DNA of 64,000 bases from Streptomyces sp. NBC_00190 (GCF_036203305.1 NZ_CP108131.1:3968001-4032000); one strand, 5' to 3'. Shown: positions 9,483-17,064, counted from the first letter of the stretch. Translations and numbers: made by a program. Notes: a model not told the origin generated them from the letters alone.

Positions 9483-10711
9483 CGCTTCCTCCCCTTCATG
9501 CCGAGCCGCATCATGGCGACGATCTCCCGCTGGACCTCGCTGACCCCACCGCCGAAGGTGTTGATCTGCGCGGCCCGGTTCATCCGCTCCAGCTCGCCGT
9601 CCGCGAAGGCCGCGGGCCCCCGGATCAGGGCCTCCTCGCCCACCACCTCCTGGCACATCCGGTACACCTCGACGGTGGATTCGGTGCCGAGGAACTTGAC
9701 GCCGCTGGCATCTCCGGGGGCCAGGGTGCCGCCGCCCACGTCCTGGACGAGGCGCCAGTTCAGGAGGCGTACGGCGGCCAGCCTGGCGTGGGCCTCCGCG
9801 AGCCGGGACCGCACCCAGGGCAGGTCAGCGGGGCGGTCGCCGGTGACCGGGTCGCAGGTGCGGGCGTGGGCGAGGGCGGCTTCGTAGAAGTCCTCGGCCT
9901 GCATGCCGATGGCGGCGAGGGCCACGCGCTCGTGATTGAGCTGGTTGGTGATCAGGCCCCAGCCGCCGTGCTCGGGGCCGACGAGGTTGCCGGCCGGCAC
10001 GCGGACGGAGTCGTAGTACGTCGCCGTGGTGGTGAGCCCTCCGACGGTGTCGATCGGGGTCCAGGAGAAACCGGCGGCGTCGGTGGGCACCAGGATGATC
10101 GAGATGCCCTTGTGCTTGGGGGCCTGCGGGTCGGTGCGGCAGGCGAGCCAGATCCAGTCCGCGTTCTGGGCGTTGGAGGTGAAGATCTTCTGCCCGTCGA
10201 TCAGCCAGTCGCCGCCCTCCCCGTTGTCGCCGCCCTCGCTGCTGTTTCCGCCCTCGCCCCCTTCGTCGCGCTGTCGGACGGCGCGCGTGCGCAGCGAGGC
10301 GAGGTCGGTACCGGCCTCGGGCTCGGAGTAGCCGATGGCGAAGATGATGTCGCCCTTGAGGATCCGGGGCAGGAAGTAGTCCTTCTGCTCCTGGGTCCCG
10401 TACTTCATCAAGGTCGGACCGACGGTGTTGAGCGTGACCATGGAGACGGGGGCTCCGGCCCGGTACGCCTCGTCGAAGAAGACGAACTGCTCGTCGGGGC
10501 CACGGCCTTGGCCGCCGTACTCGACGGGCCAGCCGAGGCCGAGCAGGTCGTCCGCGCCGATGCGGCGCAGCAGTTCGCGCTGGCGGGCCGGGTCCTCGGG
10601 GAGACCGTCCGGCATGAGTTCCTGGAAGTACTCCCGCAGTTCGGCGCGCAGCCGCAACTGACCTTCGGTCGGGGCGAGGTGCACGGCGCTGGCCTCCCGG
10701 CATCGCATCAT
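9479..10711 (-). CDS. Acyl-CoA dehydrogenase, ChsE2 (FadE29)-like catalytic subunit
   Basis: 410 residues. Typical blocks are YFQELMPDGLPEDP near the N-terminus, FAIGYSEPEAGTDLASLRT (FAD/substrate binding), NADWIWLACRTDPQAPKHKG, TTTATYYDSVRVP and FGGGVSEVQREIVAMM at the C-terminus. It closely follows the known ChsE2 pattern. With ChsE1 it would oxidise the three-carbon steroid side-chain CoA ester. A hydrophilic Gly/Glu/Ser/Asn insert (about residues 149-167, bases 10211-10265) replaces the usual short turn before WLIDGQK. Two adjacent ATG codons start the frame. First gene of the operon, 18 bases or so downstream of a palindrome that may be its operator. Confidence 0.88.
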   Translation of the reverse strand: MMRCREASAVHLAPTEGQLRLRAELREYFQELMPDGLPEDPARQRELLRRIGADDLLGLGWPVEYGGQGRGPDEQFVFFDEAYRAGAPVSMVTLNTVGPTLMKYGTQEQKDYFLPRILKGDIIFAIGYSEPEAGTDLASLRTRAVRQRDEGGEGGNSSEGGDNGEGGDWLIDGQKIFTSNAQNADWIWLACRTDPQAPKHKGISIILVPTDAAGFSWTPIDTVGGLTTTATYYDSVRVPAGNLVGPEHGGWGLITNQLNHERVALAAIGMQAEDFYEAALAHARTCDPVTGDRPADLPWVRSRLAEAHARLAAVRLLNWRLVQDVGGGTLAPGDASGVKFLGTESTVEVYRMCQEVVGEEALIRGPAAFADGELERMNRAAQINTFGGGVSEVQREIVAMMRLGMKGRKR

Positions 10712-10721
10712 CGAGTCGGAC

Positions 10722-10736
10722 CTGACTGTCCGTCAG
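10722..10736. promoter_or_regulatory. Candidate TetR-type operator upstream of the steroid side-chain operon
   Basis: CTGAC-tgtcc-GTCAG, a 5-bp perfect inverted repeat with a 5-base spacer, 11 bases before the first ATG of the operon. No regulator gene is adjacent, so the binding protein is unknown. Confidence 0.4.
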
Positions 10737-10801
10737 ATTCACCCGCGGTGTCAAGGTCGGGTGGCGGAGGACGACGACGCGGATCGGGCCCGGGCATGCG
10801 C

Positions 10802-10853
10802 GAGGGCGCCTGCGCTACCGGACCCCAGCCGGTCCGGTCGCACAGGCGCCCTC
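10802..10853 (-). terminator. Strong terminator after the small secreted protein gene
   Basis: An outer 11-bp stem (GAGGGCGCCTG with CAGGCGCCCTC) encloses an inner 8-bp stem (ACCGGACC with GGTCCGGT). It separates the secreted-protein gene from the steroid operon on the same strand. Confidence 0.8.
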
Positions 10854-10879
10854 AACAGTCGGAGCAGCTCAGGCCTCCA

Positions 10880-11191
10880 CTACCACCAGGGGTGGAAGTT
10901 GACCGCCACGTTCGCGTTGGACTGGTCGATCGCGGTGAGGGCCGAGCCGTTGACCTGCGCGTTGTTGTTCTGGTTGGAGGCGCCGGAGCCGGTCGCCACC
11001 TGCTGCGACGTGGAGGAGTTGCCTTGGTTGTCGCCCCCAACGCCGCTGCCGATGACGCTGGCGACGCTCGCATTCGATCCGTCGTTCGCGAAGGCGCCGT
11101 TGTCGGCCGATGCCGCCCCGCCGAAGAAGGCGACGGCGAGGGGCAGCGCGGCGACTGCGGCGATGACGCGGGCGGTACGGATGCTTGCCAT
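10880..11191 (-). CDS. Small secreted Asn/Gly/Ser-rich protein (possibly NepA-like)
   Basis: 103 residues. A Sec signal peptide covers residues 1-29 (RVIAAVAALPLAVAFFGG, cleavage after ASA), leaving about 74 residues rich in Asn, Gly, Ser and Ala, with NVAVNFHPWW-type hydrophobic end. No cysteine and no chaplin motif. GGAGG lies eight bases before the ATG, so this start is well supported and the longer frame to 11647 is not used. Size, composition and gene neighbourhood recall NepA, a spore-wall structural protein of S. coelicolor, but I am recalling the family, not aligning it. A cell-surface structural role is inferred. Confidence 0.75.
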   Translation of the reverse strand: MASIRTARVIAAVAALPLAVAFFGGAASADNGAFANDGSNASVASVIGSGVGGDNQGNSSTSQQVATGSGASNQNNNAQVNGSALTAIDQSNANVAVNFHPWW

Positions 11192-11730
11192 GTCTGAATC
11201 CTCCAGAAAACCGAAGTGGGAATCGCTCCGAGGCAGTTGGCCGACCGCCTCTGTCCTTCCGTGTGGTGACGACGTCGCGACACCAGGGTTGCCCACCGAA
11301 TCCCCGGCGAACCACCCCGGACCGAACGATTCCCCCGCAAGCATGACCAACCTGGGATAAACCCCAATCACGCCCCCTGAGCCCCAGGTCAGACACCCAG
11401 AACCCTCTGAAACTCCTGCCTCACCGACGATGAACCGTTTCACCGGATTGCCGTGACCCGGACATGCCGAAAGGGGCCGCGCCGTCCGGGAACCCCACCG
11501 TCTCCCGGGCCTGCGGCCCTGCAATGCCAAGCTTTGCGCCCCCTGCGCGCCCCGGCGCCCGCCGGGGCAATTCATCCGCGCCCCGCTCCGGGGGCACGCG
11601 GCGCGATCCGCGGTCACGCATGACCGGGCTCCAGCGCCTCTTCCCACTCCTGGTCCTGCTCGCGTACGTGTTTCTGTCCGGTGGCGGCGCGTGCGCCGGC
11701 GAAACCGGGTCCTGCGACTGCGGTACGGGC
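11192..11730. other. Intergenic region without a convincing gene
   Basis: It holds the ribosome binding site and upstream region of the small secreted protein gene and the 3' flank of the Ala-rich gene. Open frames here are low in coding character; a plus-strand frame from 11621 has a signal-like start but then only Gly/Arg/Ser repeats that mirror the opposite-strand gene. Confidence 0.5.
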
Positions 11731-12204
11731 CTAGGCGGCGAGCGCGAGCCCGTCCCGGGCGGCTCCGGCGGAGGCTGCGGCGAGGACTCCGGTCGCGGCT
11801 GCGGTCGTGCCTCCGGTGGTGGCTCCCGTCGTGGCAGCGACCTGGGATCCGGCCGCGGATCGGGCCGCGGATCCGACAAGGGTCAGGGCCTGGTCAGTGG
11901 TTCCCTGACCGGCGCCCATGGCCGCGGCGGTGGTGGACCGGCGGACGGACGGGGTCTTGCCGTGCGCCTCGGCGCGGATCCGCTGCTTGATGGTCGGCGG
12001 GAGCGAACCTCCCCGCATCATCGCCCGCCAGGTCCGCCGGGCCGTGAAGGCCGGGCGACGCACCACGGCGGCCGGGCCGGCGGGGGCCGCGGCAGAGGCG
12101 GCGGCCGGAGCGGCCTTACCGGCGAGACCGAGGGAGGAGAGGACCGCCACGAGCGCGGCGAGGACGGAAGTCCAGATCGACAGGAGGATGCTGCGGTGAG
12201 CCAT
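11731..12204 (-). CDS. Uncharacterised Ala-rich protein with N-terminal membrane segment
   Basis: 157 residues. An N-terminal hydrophobic helix (residues 5-28, ILLSIWTSVLAALVAVLSSL) is followed by an Ala/Pro-rich stretch, a basic central block (RRTWRAMMRGGSLPPTIKQR at 57-76) and an Ala/Thr/Gly-rich tail. GAGG lies eight bases before the ATG and third-position GC is high, so it is probably real despite overlapping frames on the other strand. It resembles short Streptomyces-restricted families of unknown function (a DUF6344-like start is my recollection only). It could be a secreted or anchored protein with a disordered tail. Confidence 0.6.
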   Translation of the reverse strand: MAHRSILLSIWTSVLAALVAVLSSLGLAGKAAPAAASAAAPAGPAAVVRRPAFTARRTWRAMMRGGSLPPTIKQRIRAEAHGKTPSVRRSTTAAAMGAGQGTTDQALTLVGSAARSAAGSQVAATTGATTGGTTAAATGVLAAASAGAARDGLALAA

Positions 12205-12345
12205 GACGGGTGCCTCGTTTCAGGATGTTCCGACGGGCGGATCTGAATACATTCGTCATGATGTGGCCGCAACCGCACCGCCCCCACGACCCGCGCCGAT
12301 CTTCCGACAAACACCACCCGGAAGGCCCAAGGACCGCCAACGGAG

Positions 12346-12375
12346 AAGGGGTGTCCGCAGATGGGAACACCCCTT
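12346..12375. terminator. Candidate hairpin of unassigned direction
   Basis: AAGGGGTGT and ACACCCCTT form a 9-bp stem with a 12-base loop. No gene clearly ends here. The surrounding 12205-12598 holds no credible coding sequence. Confidence 0.35.
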
Positions 12376-12598
12376 GCGGCCTGCGCCGCTGCCGCCCTGC
12401 GAGGCGGTCGTTGCAGCGCGCTCACCTCGCTGACCTGCGGAAAGCCCTTCGACGACGCTGATCGCCGGAACCCGGGCTACCTCTGGGGGACAAGCCCCGG
12501 CGTGGGCACTCCGCCAAGCACGCTCGGGGCATGCAGGCAAGCGGAAAATCCCGTCGCACGCCTTACCTCGACGGAGAACACTTCCGGACACGGGAACG

Positions 12599-13091
12599 GA
12601 CATCCACGGGTTCATCGAGTGCCGCTGCGATCGCCGGCTGGACGAGGAAGACCGCAGCTGGCACGGGGCCATCGACCTCACTCATCTCTACAACGGGCGC
12701 TCCTACGCCGCCCTCGGTTGCCTGTTCGGCGTGCGCGACACCCTCGACCGCTTTGCCGATCTCGCGGGCCTCACTGACCCCCACGCTCTCTACCGCGCGG
12801 GCCGCACCTACCCCGAGCGCACCGAGTGGCCCGACGGCGATCGCCTCTTCCGCATCGGCCGCCTCCGACGGAAGGACGTCGTGCCCGACAGCGACTGGGG
12901 TGCCGTCTGGTCGGTGATGCGCACTCTGACCGGCCTGCACGGCGACGCGGGCGTACGCCTGGTCGTCTGGTTCGAGCTGACTCCGCCCGTCACGGCGCGC
13001 GGCCGAGTGGGAATCCATGCTGCTCGCGCGGGAAAGCGTCAGGTCGTTCGAAACAGAAGGGGTGCCACCGGATCGGTGGCACCCCTTCTGA
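12599..13091 (+). pseudogene. Frameshifted, start-less remnant of an uncharacterised actinobacterial protein
   Basis: Reading from 12602 gives a good protein-like sequence (HGFIECRCDRRLDEEDRSWH, then YAALGCLFGVRDTLDRFADL, LVVWFELTPP) but no ATG, GTG or TTG precedes it in frame; an ACG stands where the start would be expected. Around 12995-13002 the sensible reading shifts by one base: the next frame gives AEWESMLLARESVRSFETEG and stops at 13091 inside the terminator stem, whereas the original frame runs into the tRNA. Both defects suggest a decayed gene rather than a working one. Related proteins are small, cytosolic and of unknown function. Sequencing error is the alternative. Confidence 0.6.
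13054..13090. terminator. Perfect 17-bp terminator hairpin after tRNA-Ser
   Basis: CAGAAGGGGTGCCACCG and its exact complement flank the loop GAT. It lies 20 bases past the tRNA 3' end on the minus strand and also at the end of the relic on the plus strand, so it can act in both directions. Confidence 0.85.
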
Positions 13092-13110
13092 GCTGGGCCT
13101 TGGCCCTGCC

Positions 13111-13198
13111 TGGCGGTGGGTGTGGGATTTGAACCCACGGTGACTCGCGCCACGACGGTTTTCAAGACCGTTCCCTTAGGCCGCTCGGGCAACCCACC
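13111..13198 (-). tRNA. tRNA-Ser (anticodon UGA), CCA encoded
   Basis: On the minus strand the acceptor stem is GGTGGGT/ACCCACC, discriminator G followed by CCA. The anticodon arm is ACGGT-CTTGAAA-ACCGT, giving anticodon TGA for UCA codons (and others by wobble). The T arm holds GTGGG-TTCAAAT-CCCAC, and a long variable arm is present, as expected for a class II tRNA. Its 5' end overlaps the stem of the upstream terminator. Confidence 0.95.
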
Positions 13199-13227
13199 TG
13201 GCCGGTACAGAGTACCGGCCAGGTGGG
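13193..13227 (-). terminator. Terminator of the serine protease gene overlapping the tRNA 5' end
   Basis: CCCACCTGGCCGGTAC pairs perfectly over 16 bp with GTACCGGCCAGGTGGG around a 3-base loop. The last six bases of the stem on the transcribed strand are the first six bases of tRNA-Ser. Confidence 0.7.
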
Positions 13228-13248
13228 GATGGCGGGGGAAGGTACGGG

Positions 13249-14226
13249 TCAGGCGGTCTGAGCCTTGTCGTAGGCCGCCTTGGCCTCGTTGCCGAAGTAC
13301 GGGCCGTACATCCGGTTCGGCAGGAAGTTGTAGCCGAAGCTGTTCACCGAGACCTGGGTGCCGAGGCCGGTGGCCTCGTTGAAGTCCTGGAACCAGGGCC
13401 CGCCGCTGGAGCCACCGGTCATGTTGCAAGCCAGGCTGTGGTCCTTGGTCAACAGGAAGTCCTTGCCGCTGTTGCCGCTGCAGTAGACGAGCTTGGTGCC
13501 GTCGTACGGGGCCGCCGCCGGGAAGCCGAAGGAGTACATCTTCTTGCTGTATCCACCGTTGAAGAGGATGCCCTGGGCTCCGACAGCCTGGCTGAGGGTC
13601 TGCCCGTTCAGCGGGGCGACGACGGCGAGGCCCACGTCCATGTTCATGTCCTCGCTGGCCGCCCACTGGTCGGTGGCGAAGGTCTTCGTGGCCGACCACT
13701 GGCCGTAGGGCGCGCTGCCGTTGTTGTAGGCGGGGACGAACACCCAGTTGGTGTGCCAGGCGCCCTGGTACTTCACGCAGTGGCCGGCCGTGATGACCGT
13801 GCTGCCGTTGGCGCTGGTGATCGAGTCACCGGAACAGGAGGCGGTCCGGTCCCCCATGGTGAAGAAGACCCGGCCCGAGGTCTTCACGACCGCGCCGGAA
13901 CCCGTCCAGGCGCCGCCCGCCTGCGGGAAGGACGTGGGTGAGGCCGCCAGGGACGACGAGGACGCCGTAGGCGGAACGCTGGTGGGCGGAACGCTGGTGG
14001 GCGCGGCCGAGGTCGCGACCGGCGTCCGGGCCACGCCGGGGGCCGCCGTGACGTCGAGCGGGGTGGCGCTCCTCATGCGCTCGGCGGTCCAGAAGCCCTG
14101 GACGTGCTGCTGCCGGAAGGACACGGGAGCGTCCGCCGCGATCGAGGGAGTGGCCGCTGTCAGGACGCCCGCGATCAGGGCGCCTGCCGATAAGAGGACG
14201 GATGCGGCGGTGCGATGACGATTCAC
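13249..14226 (-). CDS. Secreted trypsin-like serine protease (S1 family)
   Basis: 325 residues. A signal peptide covers about residues 1-30 (basic start, hydrophobic LLSAGALIAGVLTAA). After a Pro/Ser/Thr-rich linker containing the tandem PTSVPPTSVPPT, the catalytic triad is visible as VITAGHCVK (His), DMNMDVGLAVV (Asp) and GGSSGGPW (Ser). Cysteines before TAGHC and NMTGG suggest disulfides. The GTG start at 14226 follows AGGAG at six bases and begins the signal peptide exactly, whereas the frame extends upstream without coding character. Exported endopeptidase; substrate unknown. Similar to the V8/trypsin-like proteases found singly in Streptomyces. Confidence 0.88.
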   Translation of the reverse strand: MNRHRTAASVLLSAGALIAGVLTAATPSIAADAPVSFRQQHVQGFWTAERMRSATPLDVTAAPGVARTPVATSAAPTSVPPTSVPPTASSSSLAASPTSFPQAGGAWTGSGAVVKTSGRVFFTMGDRTASCSGDSITSANGSTVITAGHCVKYQGAWHTNWVFVPAYNNGSAPYGQWSATKTFATDQWAASEDMNMDVGLAVVAPLNGQTLSQAVGAQGILFNGGYSKKMYSFGFPAAAPYDGTKLVYCSGNSGKDFLLTKDHSLACNMTGGSSGGPWFQDFNEATGLGTQVSVNSFGYNFLPNRMYGPYFGNEAKAAYDKAQTA

Positions 14227-14467
14227 GCATGACTCCTTCTGCCGTGCCCGGTCCTGTCGGTCGGACCAGGGCAGGGTGGGGGTGAAGAACGGTCGGTGCG
14301 GATCGGCTGTGCCATGTGCGCTGCGCTGTGTGCGCCGTGCCGTGTGTGCTGTGCGCGCCGTGCGGCTTGCCGGGCAGAGTGGCACGGCCGCGCGTCATTG
14401 TCAGCGGGCAGTCAGAACGTTCGGTCGGTTCCGGCCACGAATTGGCCAACTCCCTTCCGTCAAGGCG

Positions 14468-15514
14468 TCATACGGTGAGCAGCACGCCCACGTACGAGAC
14501 CCCGGCGACCACCACCCAGGCTCCGAGCCCGAGCGCCGCGGCCCGCCCGCCCGTCCGGGCCAGCGTCGGCAGGTGCACCGCGCTCCCCAGACCGAACAGG
14601 GCGGCCGCGAGCAGGGCCTCCTGCACCGTGTGTGCCCACTCCAGTGCCACGTCCGGAAGTGCTCCCGTGGCGCGCAGAGCCGCCGCGGCCAGGAACCCGG
14701 CCACGAACAGCGGCACCGGGGCCGGACGGCGGCCCGAGGCCGTGCGTACCCCGCGCCGCCGGGCCCGTACGGCGAAGGCCACGGCCGCGACCAGCGGGGC
14801 GAGCAGGGCCACCCGCATCAGCTTGACCAGAACCGCCTCGCCGAGCGCGCCGGGTCCGGCCGACTGCGCGGTGGCCACCACCTGGCCGACGTCGTGGACG
14901 CTCGCGCCGACCCACCGCCCGAAGGCAGGGTCAGAGAGCCCCAAGGGCCCTTGCAGAAGGGGGAGTACCGCGATGGCGAGGGTCCCGCACAGGGTCACCA
15001 GCGCCACCGAGGCGGCCACGTCCTCCTCGTCGCTGCCGGACACCTCGCTCACCGCGCCGATCGCCGAGGCCCCGCAGATCGAGTACCCGGTGGCGATCAA
15101 CAACGGCTGGTCGCCCGGGAGTCCGAGGCGGCGGCCCAGCCAGAAGGTCCCGAAGAACGTGGCCGCGACCACCCCGGCCACCATGGCCACCGTCACCCAG
15201 CCGAGCCGGAGGACCTGGTCCAGCCCCAGGCCGAGGCCCAGCAGGACGATACCGATCCGCATCAGCCGCCGGCCCGCCAAGGACAGGCCGGGGCGTGCAC
15301 TGCCGCGTACGAAAGTCCGTAGGCCGGGAAGGTGCGCCGCTGCGATGCCGAGCACCACCGACGCGGTCAGCATGGGTACGGCCGGCACCGCCCGATGGAT
15401 GCACCAAGCCGCCAACGCTCCGCCCGCGGCTGCCGCCAACCCCGGCCAGGGAGTGGATGTTTCACGTGAAACACGCGGGGCCGCCACACCCTGAGGGCGG
15501 TGGAGGAGGGCCAT
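14468..15514 (-). CDS. YeiH-family putative sulfate/sulfonate exporter
   Basis: 348 residues, the normal length for this family, with about ten hydrophobic helices. Characteristic stretches are LMRIGIVLLGLGLGLDQVL, the conserved IATGYSICGASAIGAVSEV and WVGASVHDVGQVVATAQ. Family members are linked to efflux of sulfite or sulfate from organosulfur breakdown. Its ATG overlaps the stop of the cysteine dioxygenase gene by one base (TGATG), so the two are translationally coupled. The codons for residues 12-20 (APRVSRETS) are the parS site at 15458, which seems to have been tolerated in a free N-terminal tail. Transport of sulfur oxyanions is inferred from context. Confidence 0.85.
   Translation of the reverse strand: MALLHRPQGVAAPRVSRETSTPWPGLAAAAGGALAAWCIHRAVPAVPMLTASVVLGIAAAHLPGLRTFVRGSARPGLSLAGRRLMRIGIVLLGLGLGLDQVLRLGWVTVAMVAGVVAATFFGTFWLGRRLGLPGDQPLLIATGYSICGASAIGAVSEVSGSDEEDVAASVALVTLCGTLAIAVLPLLQGPLGLSDPAFGRWVGASVHDVGQVVATAQSAGPGALGEAVLVKLMRVALLAPLVAAVAFAVRARRRGVRTASGRRPAPVPLFVAGFLAAAALRATGALPDVALEWAHTVQEALLAAALFGLGSAVHLPTLARTGGRAAALGLGAWVVVAGVSYVGVLLTV
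15458..15473. promoter_or_regulatory. parS site inside the YeiH-family coding sequence
   Basis: TGTTTCACGTGAAACA, perfect 16-mer and unpaired. It encodes part of the cytoplasmic N-terminal tail of the exporter. Confidence 0.93.
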
Positions 15515-16062
15515 CAGTCGACGGGAAGCGTGTAGACGCGACGGATGCTGGTCCCCAGCCGGGACACGTCGGCCCCGTACACGTGCAGGGATATCGCCTT
15601 CGTGCGACAGGAGTTGCGCACCTTGTGGATGTCACCGGGCGGGGCGAATCCGCAGACCTCCCCCTGGCCGTTGACGACGTCCTCGGTGGCCACCAGCCGG
15701 GCGGCGTCGGCTCCGGGTGAGAGCCGGTAGCGGCGTTCGCTCTCCTCGCCCTGGTGCACCCCGGCCACACACCACGACACGTGGTCGTGGATGCAGGTCT
15801 CCTGGCCCGGCAGCCAGACCAGCGCCACCACGGAGAAACTGCCGTCCGACTCGGCGTGCAAGATGTGCTGCCGGTACCGCTCCGGGTCGCCTTCCTGCTG
15901 TTCCGGGGTCAGCAGGTCGGGGGCACCCAGGTGCGGGGCGAGGCGTTCGCCCACCAGGTACGCGGTCAGGTCGGGAGCCAGACCTCGGTCCACGACCCTG
16001 CGGATCTCACTGACGAGGGCGGCCATCCTCGCGGTCGTACGGGCCGGCGTGGTGGTGGTCAT
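15514..16062 (-). CDS. Cysteine dioxygenase-family enzyme (cupin)
   Basis: 182 residues from the chosen ATG. The iron-binding cupin motifs are CIHDHVSWCVAGVHQGEE (two His of HxH plus Glu) and GDIHKVRN (third His). The enzyme would oxidise cysteine (or a related thiol such as 3-mercaptopropionate) to the sulfinate with O2 and Fe(II). The start is uncertain: ATG at 16062 precedes a MTTTTPAR tail, ATG at 16089 and TTG at 16098 are alternatives, and none has a good Shine-Dalgarno. It is coupled to the sulfur exporter gene downstream and follows a LysR regulator, suggesting a cysteine catabolism and sulfur export unit. Confidence 0.85.
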   Translation of the reverse strand: MTTTTPARTTARMAALVSEIRRVVDRGLAPDLTAYLVGERLAPHLGAPDLLTPEQQEGDPERYRQHILHAESDGSFSVVALVWLPGQETCIHDHVSWCVAGVHQGEESERRYRLSPGADAARLVATEDVVNGQGEVCGFAPPGDIHKVRNSCRTKAISLHVYGADVSRLGTSIRRVYTLPVD

Positions 16063-16126
16063 ATCTGCAGCGTGCTGCCGCCGATCCATCACGTCCAACG
16101 ACAGTTTTGACCTGAAATCCCAAGTA

Positions 16127-16135
16127 CCGCTTATG
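16127..16135. promoter_or_regulatory. CCGCTTATG motif between LysR regulator and dioxygenase genes
   Basis: The same 9-mer occurs in inverse orientation upstream of the LysR gene at 17056-17064. A repeated half-site in both intergenic gaps is what one expects of a LysR regulator controlling itself and its target, but two occurrences are weak evidence. Confidence 0.35.
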
Positions 16136-16141
16136 GATTGG

Positions 16142-17047
16142 TCAGCAGCCGACCCGGTTCGCCGCCACCCGCTTCAGCGCGTCGAGCACCACGGCGGTCG
16201 CCGGGATGCGCAGGTGGTCCCGGTAGACGTAGGCGGCGATGTGCCGGCGCGCGGCGGGCTGGAGTGCCCGCCCGCAAACCCGGCTCAGGGAGAGCGAGGG
16301 AAGCACCAGCGCGGGCATCATCGCCACGCCCAGCCCCTGTGCGACCAGGCTCTGCACCACCAGGTTGTCGTCGGTGGCGAAGCGGATGTCCGGCACGAAG
16401 CCCAGCTCCGCGCACTCGTGCAGCAGGTTGGCCCGGCAGCGCGGGCAGCCCGCTATCCAGCGCTCCTCGGCGAGGTCGGCGAGGTGAACGGCGCGGCGCC
16501 GGGCCAGTGGGTGCCCGGTCGGGAGCAGCACCGTCAGCTGGTCCTCCAGCAGCCTGACCTCGGTCACCTCCTCCGGGACCTCCTCGTGCAGCCCGGGATA
16601 GGTGAAGGCCAGGGTGATGTCGCACCCCCCGCGCTCCAGCCGGCGCATCGACTCCGGAGGCTCCCCCTCCAGCAGTTCCACCTGCACGCCGGGGTGCTCC
16701 TTGGCCAGACCGCTCAGGGCTTCCGCGACGAGGGTGGCGTTGGCGCTGGGAAAGCCGCACAGGCGGACCCGGCCCGTGCGCAGGCGCGCGTACGCCTTCA
16801 GCTGGGCCTCGGCGGCGGAGAGGCTGCCGAGGATCGTCTCGGCGTGCCGGGAGAGGGATTCCCCGGCCTCGGTGAGCTGCATCTTGCGGCCCACGCGGGT
16901 GAACAGCGGGGTTCCCACGGCGCGTTCGAGCGCCTTCATCTGCTGCGTGATGGCGGGCTGGGTGTAGCCCAGCACTCGGGCGGCCGCCGAGTAGGAGCCG
17001 GCGGCGACTACCGCATGGAACGTCCGGATGTGCCGGGAATCGAACAC
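16142..17047 (-). CDS. LysR-family transcriptional regulator
   Basis: 301 residues from the GTG at 17047. Winged helix-turn-helix at residues 1-60 (HIRTFHAVVAAGSYSAAARV, then YTQPAITQQMKALERAVG), followed by a periplasmic-binding-like effector domain at 90-290 (GRVRLCGFPSANATLVAEAL, MMPALVLPS). The longer frame to 17098 adds a basic tail not seen in LysR proteins, so the GTG start is preferred. It lies directly upstream of the cysteine dioxygenase gene on the same strand, with about 44-80 bases between, and probably controls it in response to a sulfur compound. Effector unknown. Confidence 0.85.
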   Translation of the reverse strand: MFDSRHIRTFHAVVAAGSYSAAARVLGYTQPAITQQMKALERAVGTPLFTRVGRKMQLTEAGESLSRHAETILGSLSAAEAQLKAYARLRTGRVRLCGFPSANATLVAEALSGLAKEHPGVQVELLEGEPPESMRRLERGGCDITLAFTYPGLHEEVPEEVTEVRLLEDQLTVLLPTGHPLARRRAVHLADLAEERWIAGCPRCRANLLHECAELGFVPDIRFATDDNLVVQSLVAQGLGVAMMPALVLPSLSLSRVCGRALQPAARRHIAAYVYRDHLRIPATAVVLDALKRVAANRVGC

Positions 17048-17055
17048 CCTTGAAG

Positions 17056-17064
17056 CATAAGCGG
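17056..17064. promoter_or_regulatory. CATAAGCGG motif upstream of the LysR gene
   Basis: Exact reverse complement of the motif at 16127-16135, nine bases before the GTG start. It is part of the imperfect palindrome CTTATGCTTCAAG on the coding strand. Confidence 0.35.

Noticed and set aside
11192-11460. Possible riboswitch leader (ydaO-like) before the small secreted protein gene
   Set aside because: I could not match the conserved core or pair its stems; the gene has an ordinary ribosome binding site.
11621-12246. Plus-strand frame with a signal-peptide-like start (LLVLLAYVFLSGGG)
   Set aside because: After the first 25 residues it is Gly/Arg/Ser repeat only, mirrors the better-supported opposite gene, and lacks a ribosome binding site.
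14305-14365. GT/GC-rich repetitive stretch upstream of the trypsin-like protease gene
   Set aside because: Irregular and short; not a defined repeat unit, and no coding or regulatory role can be supported.
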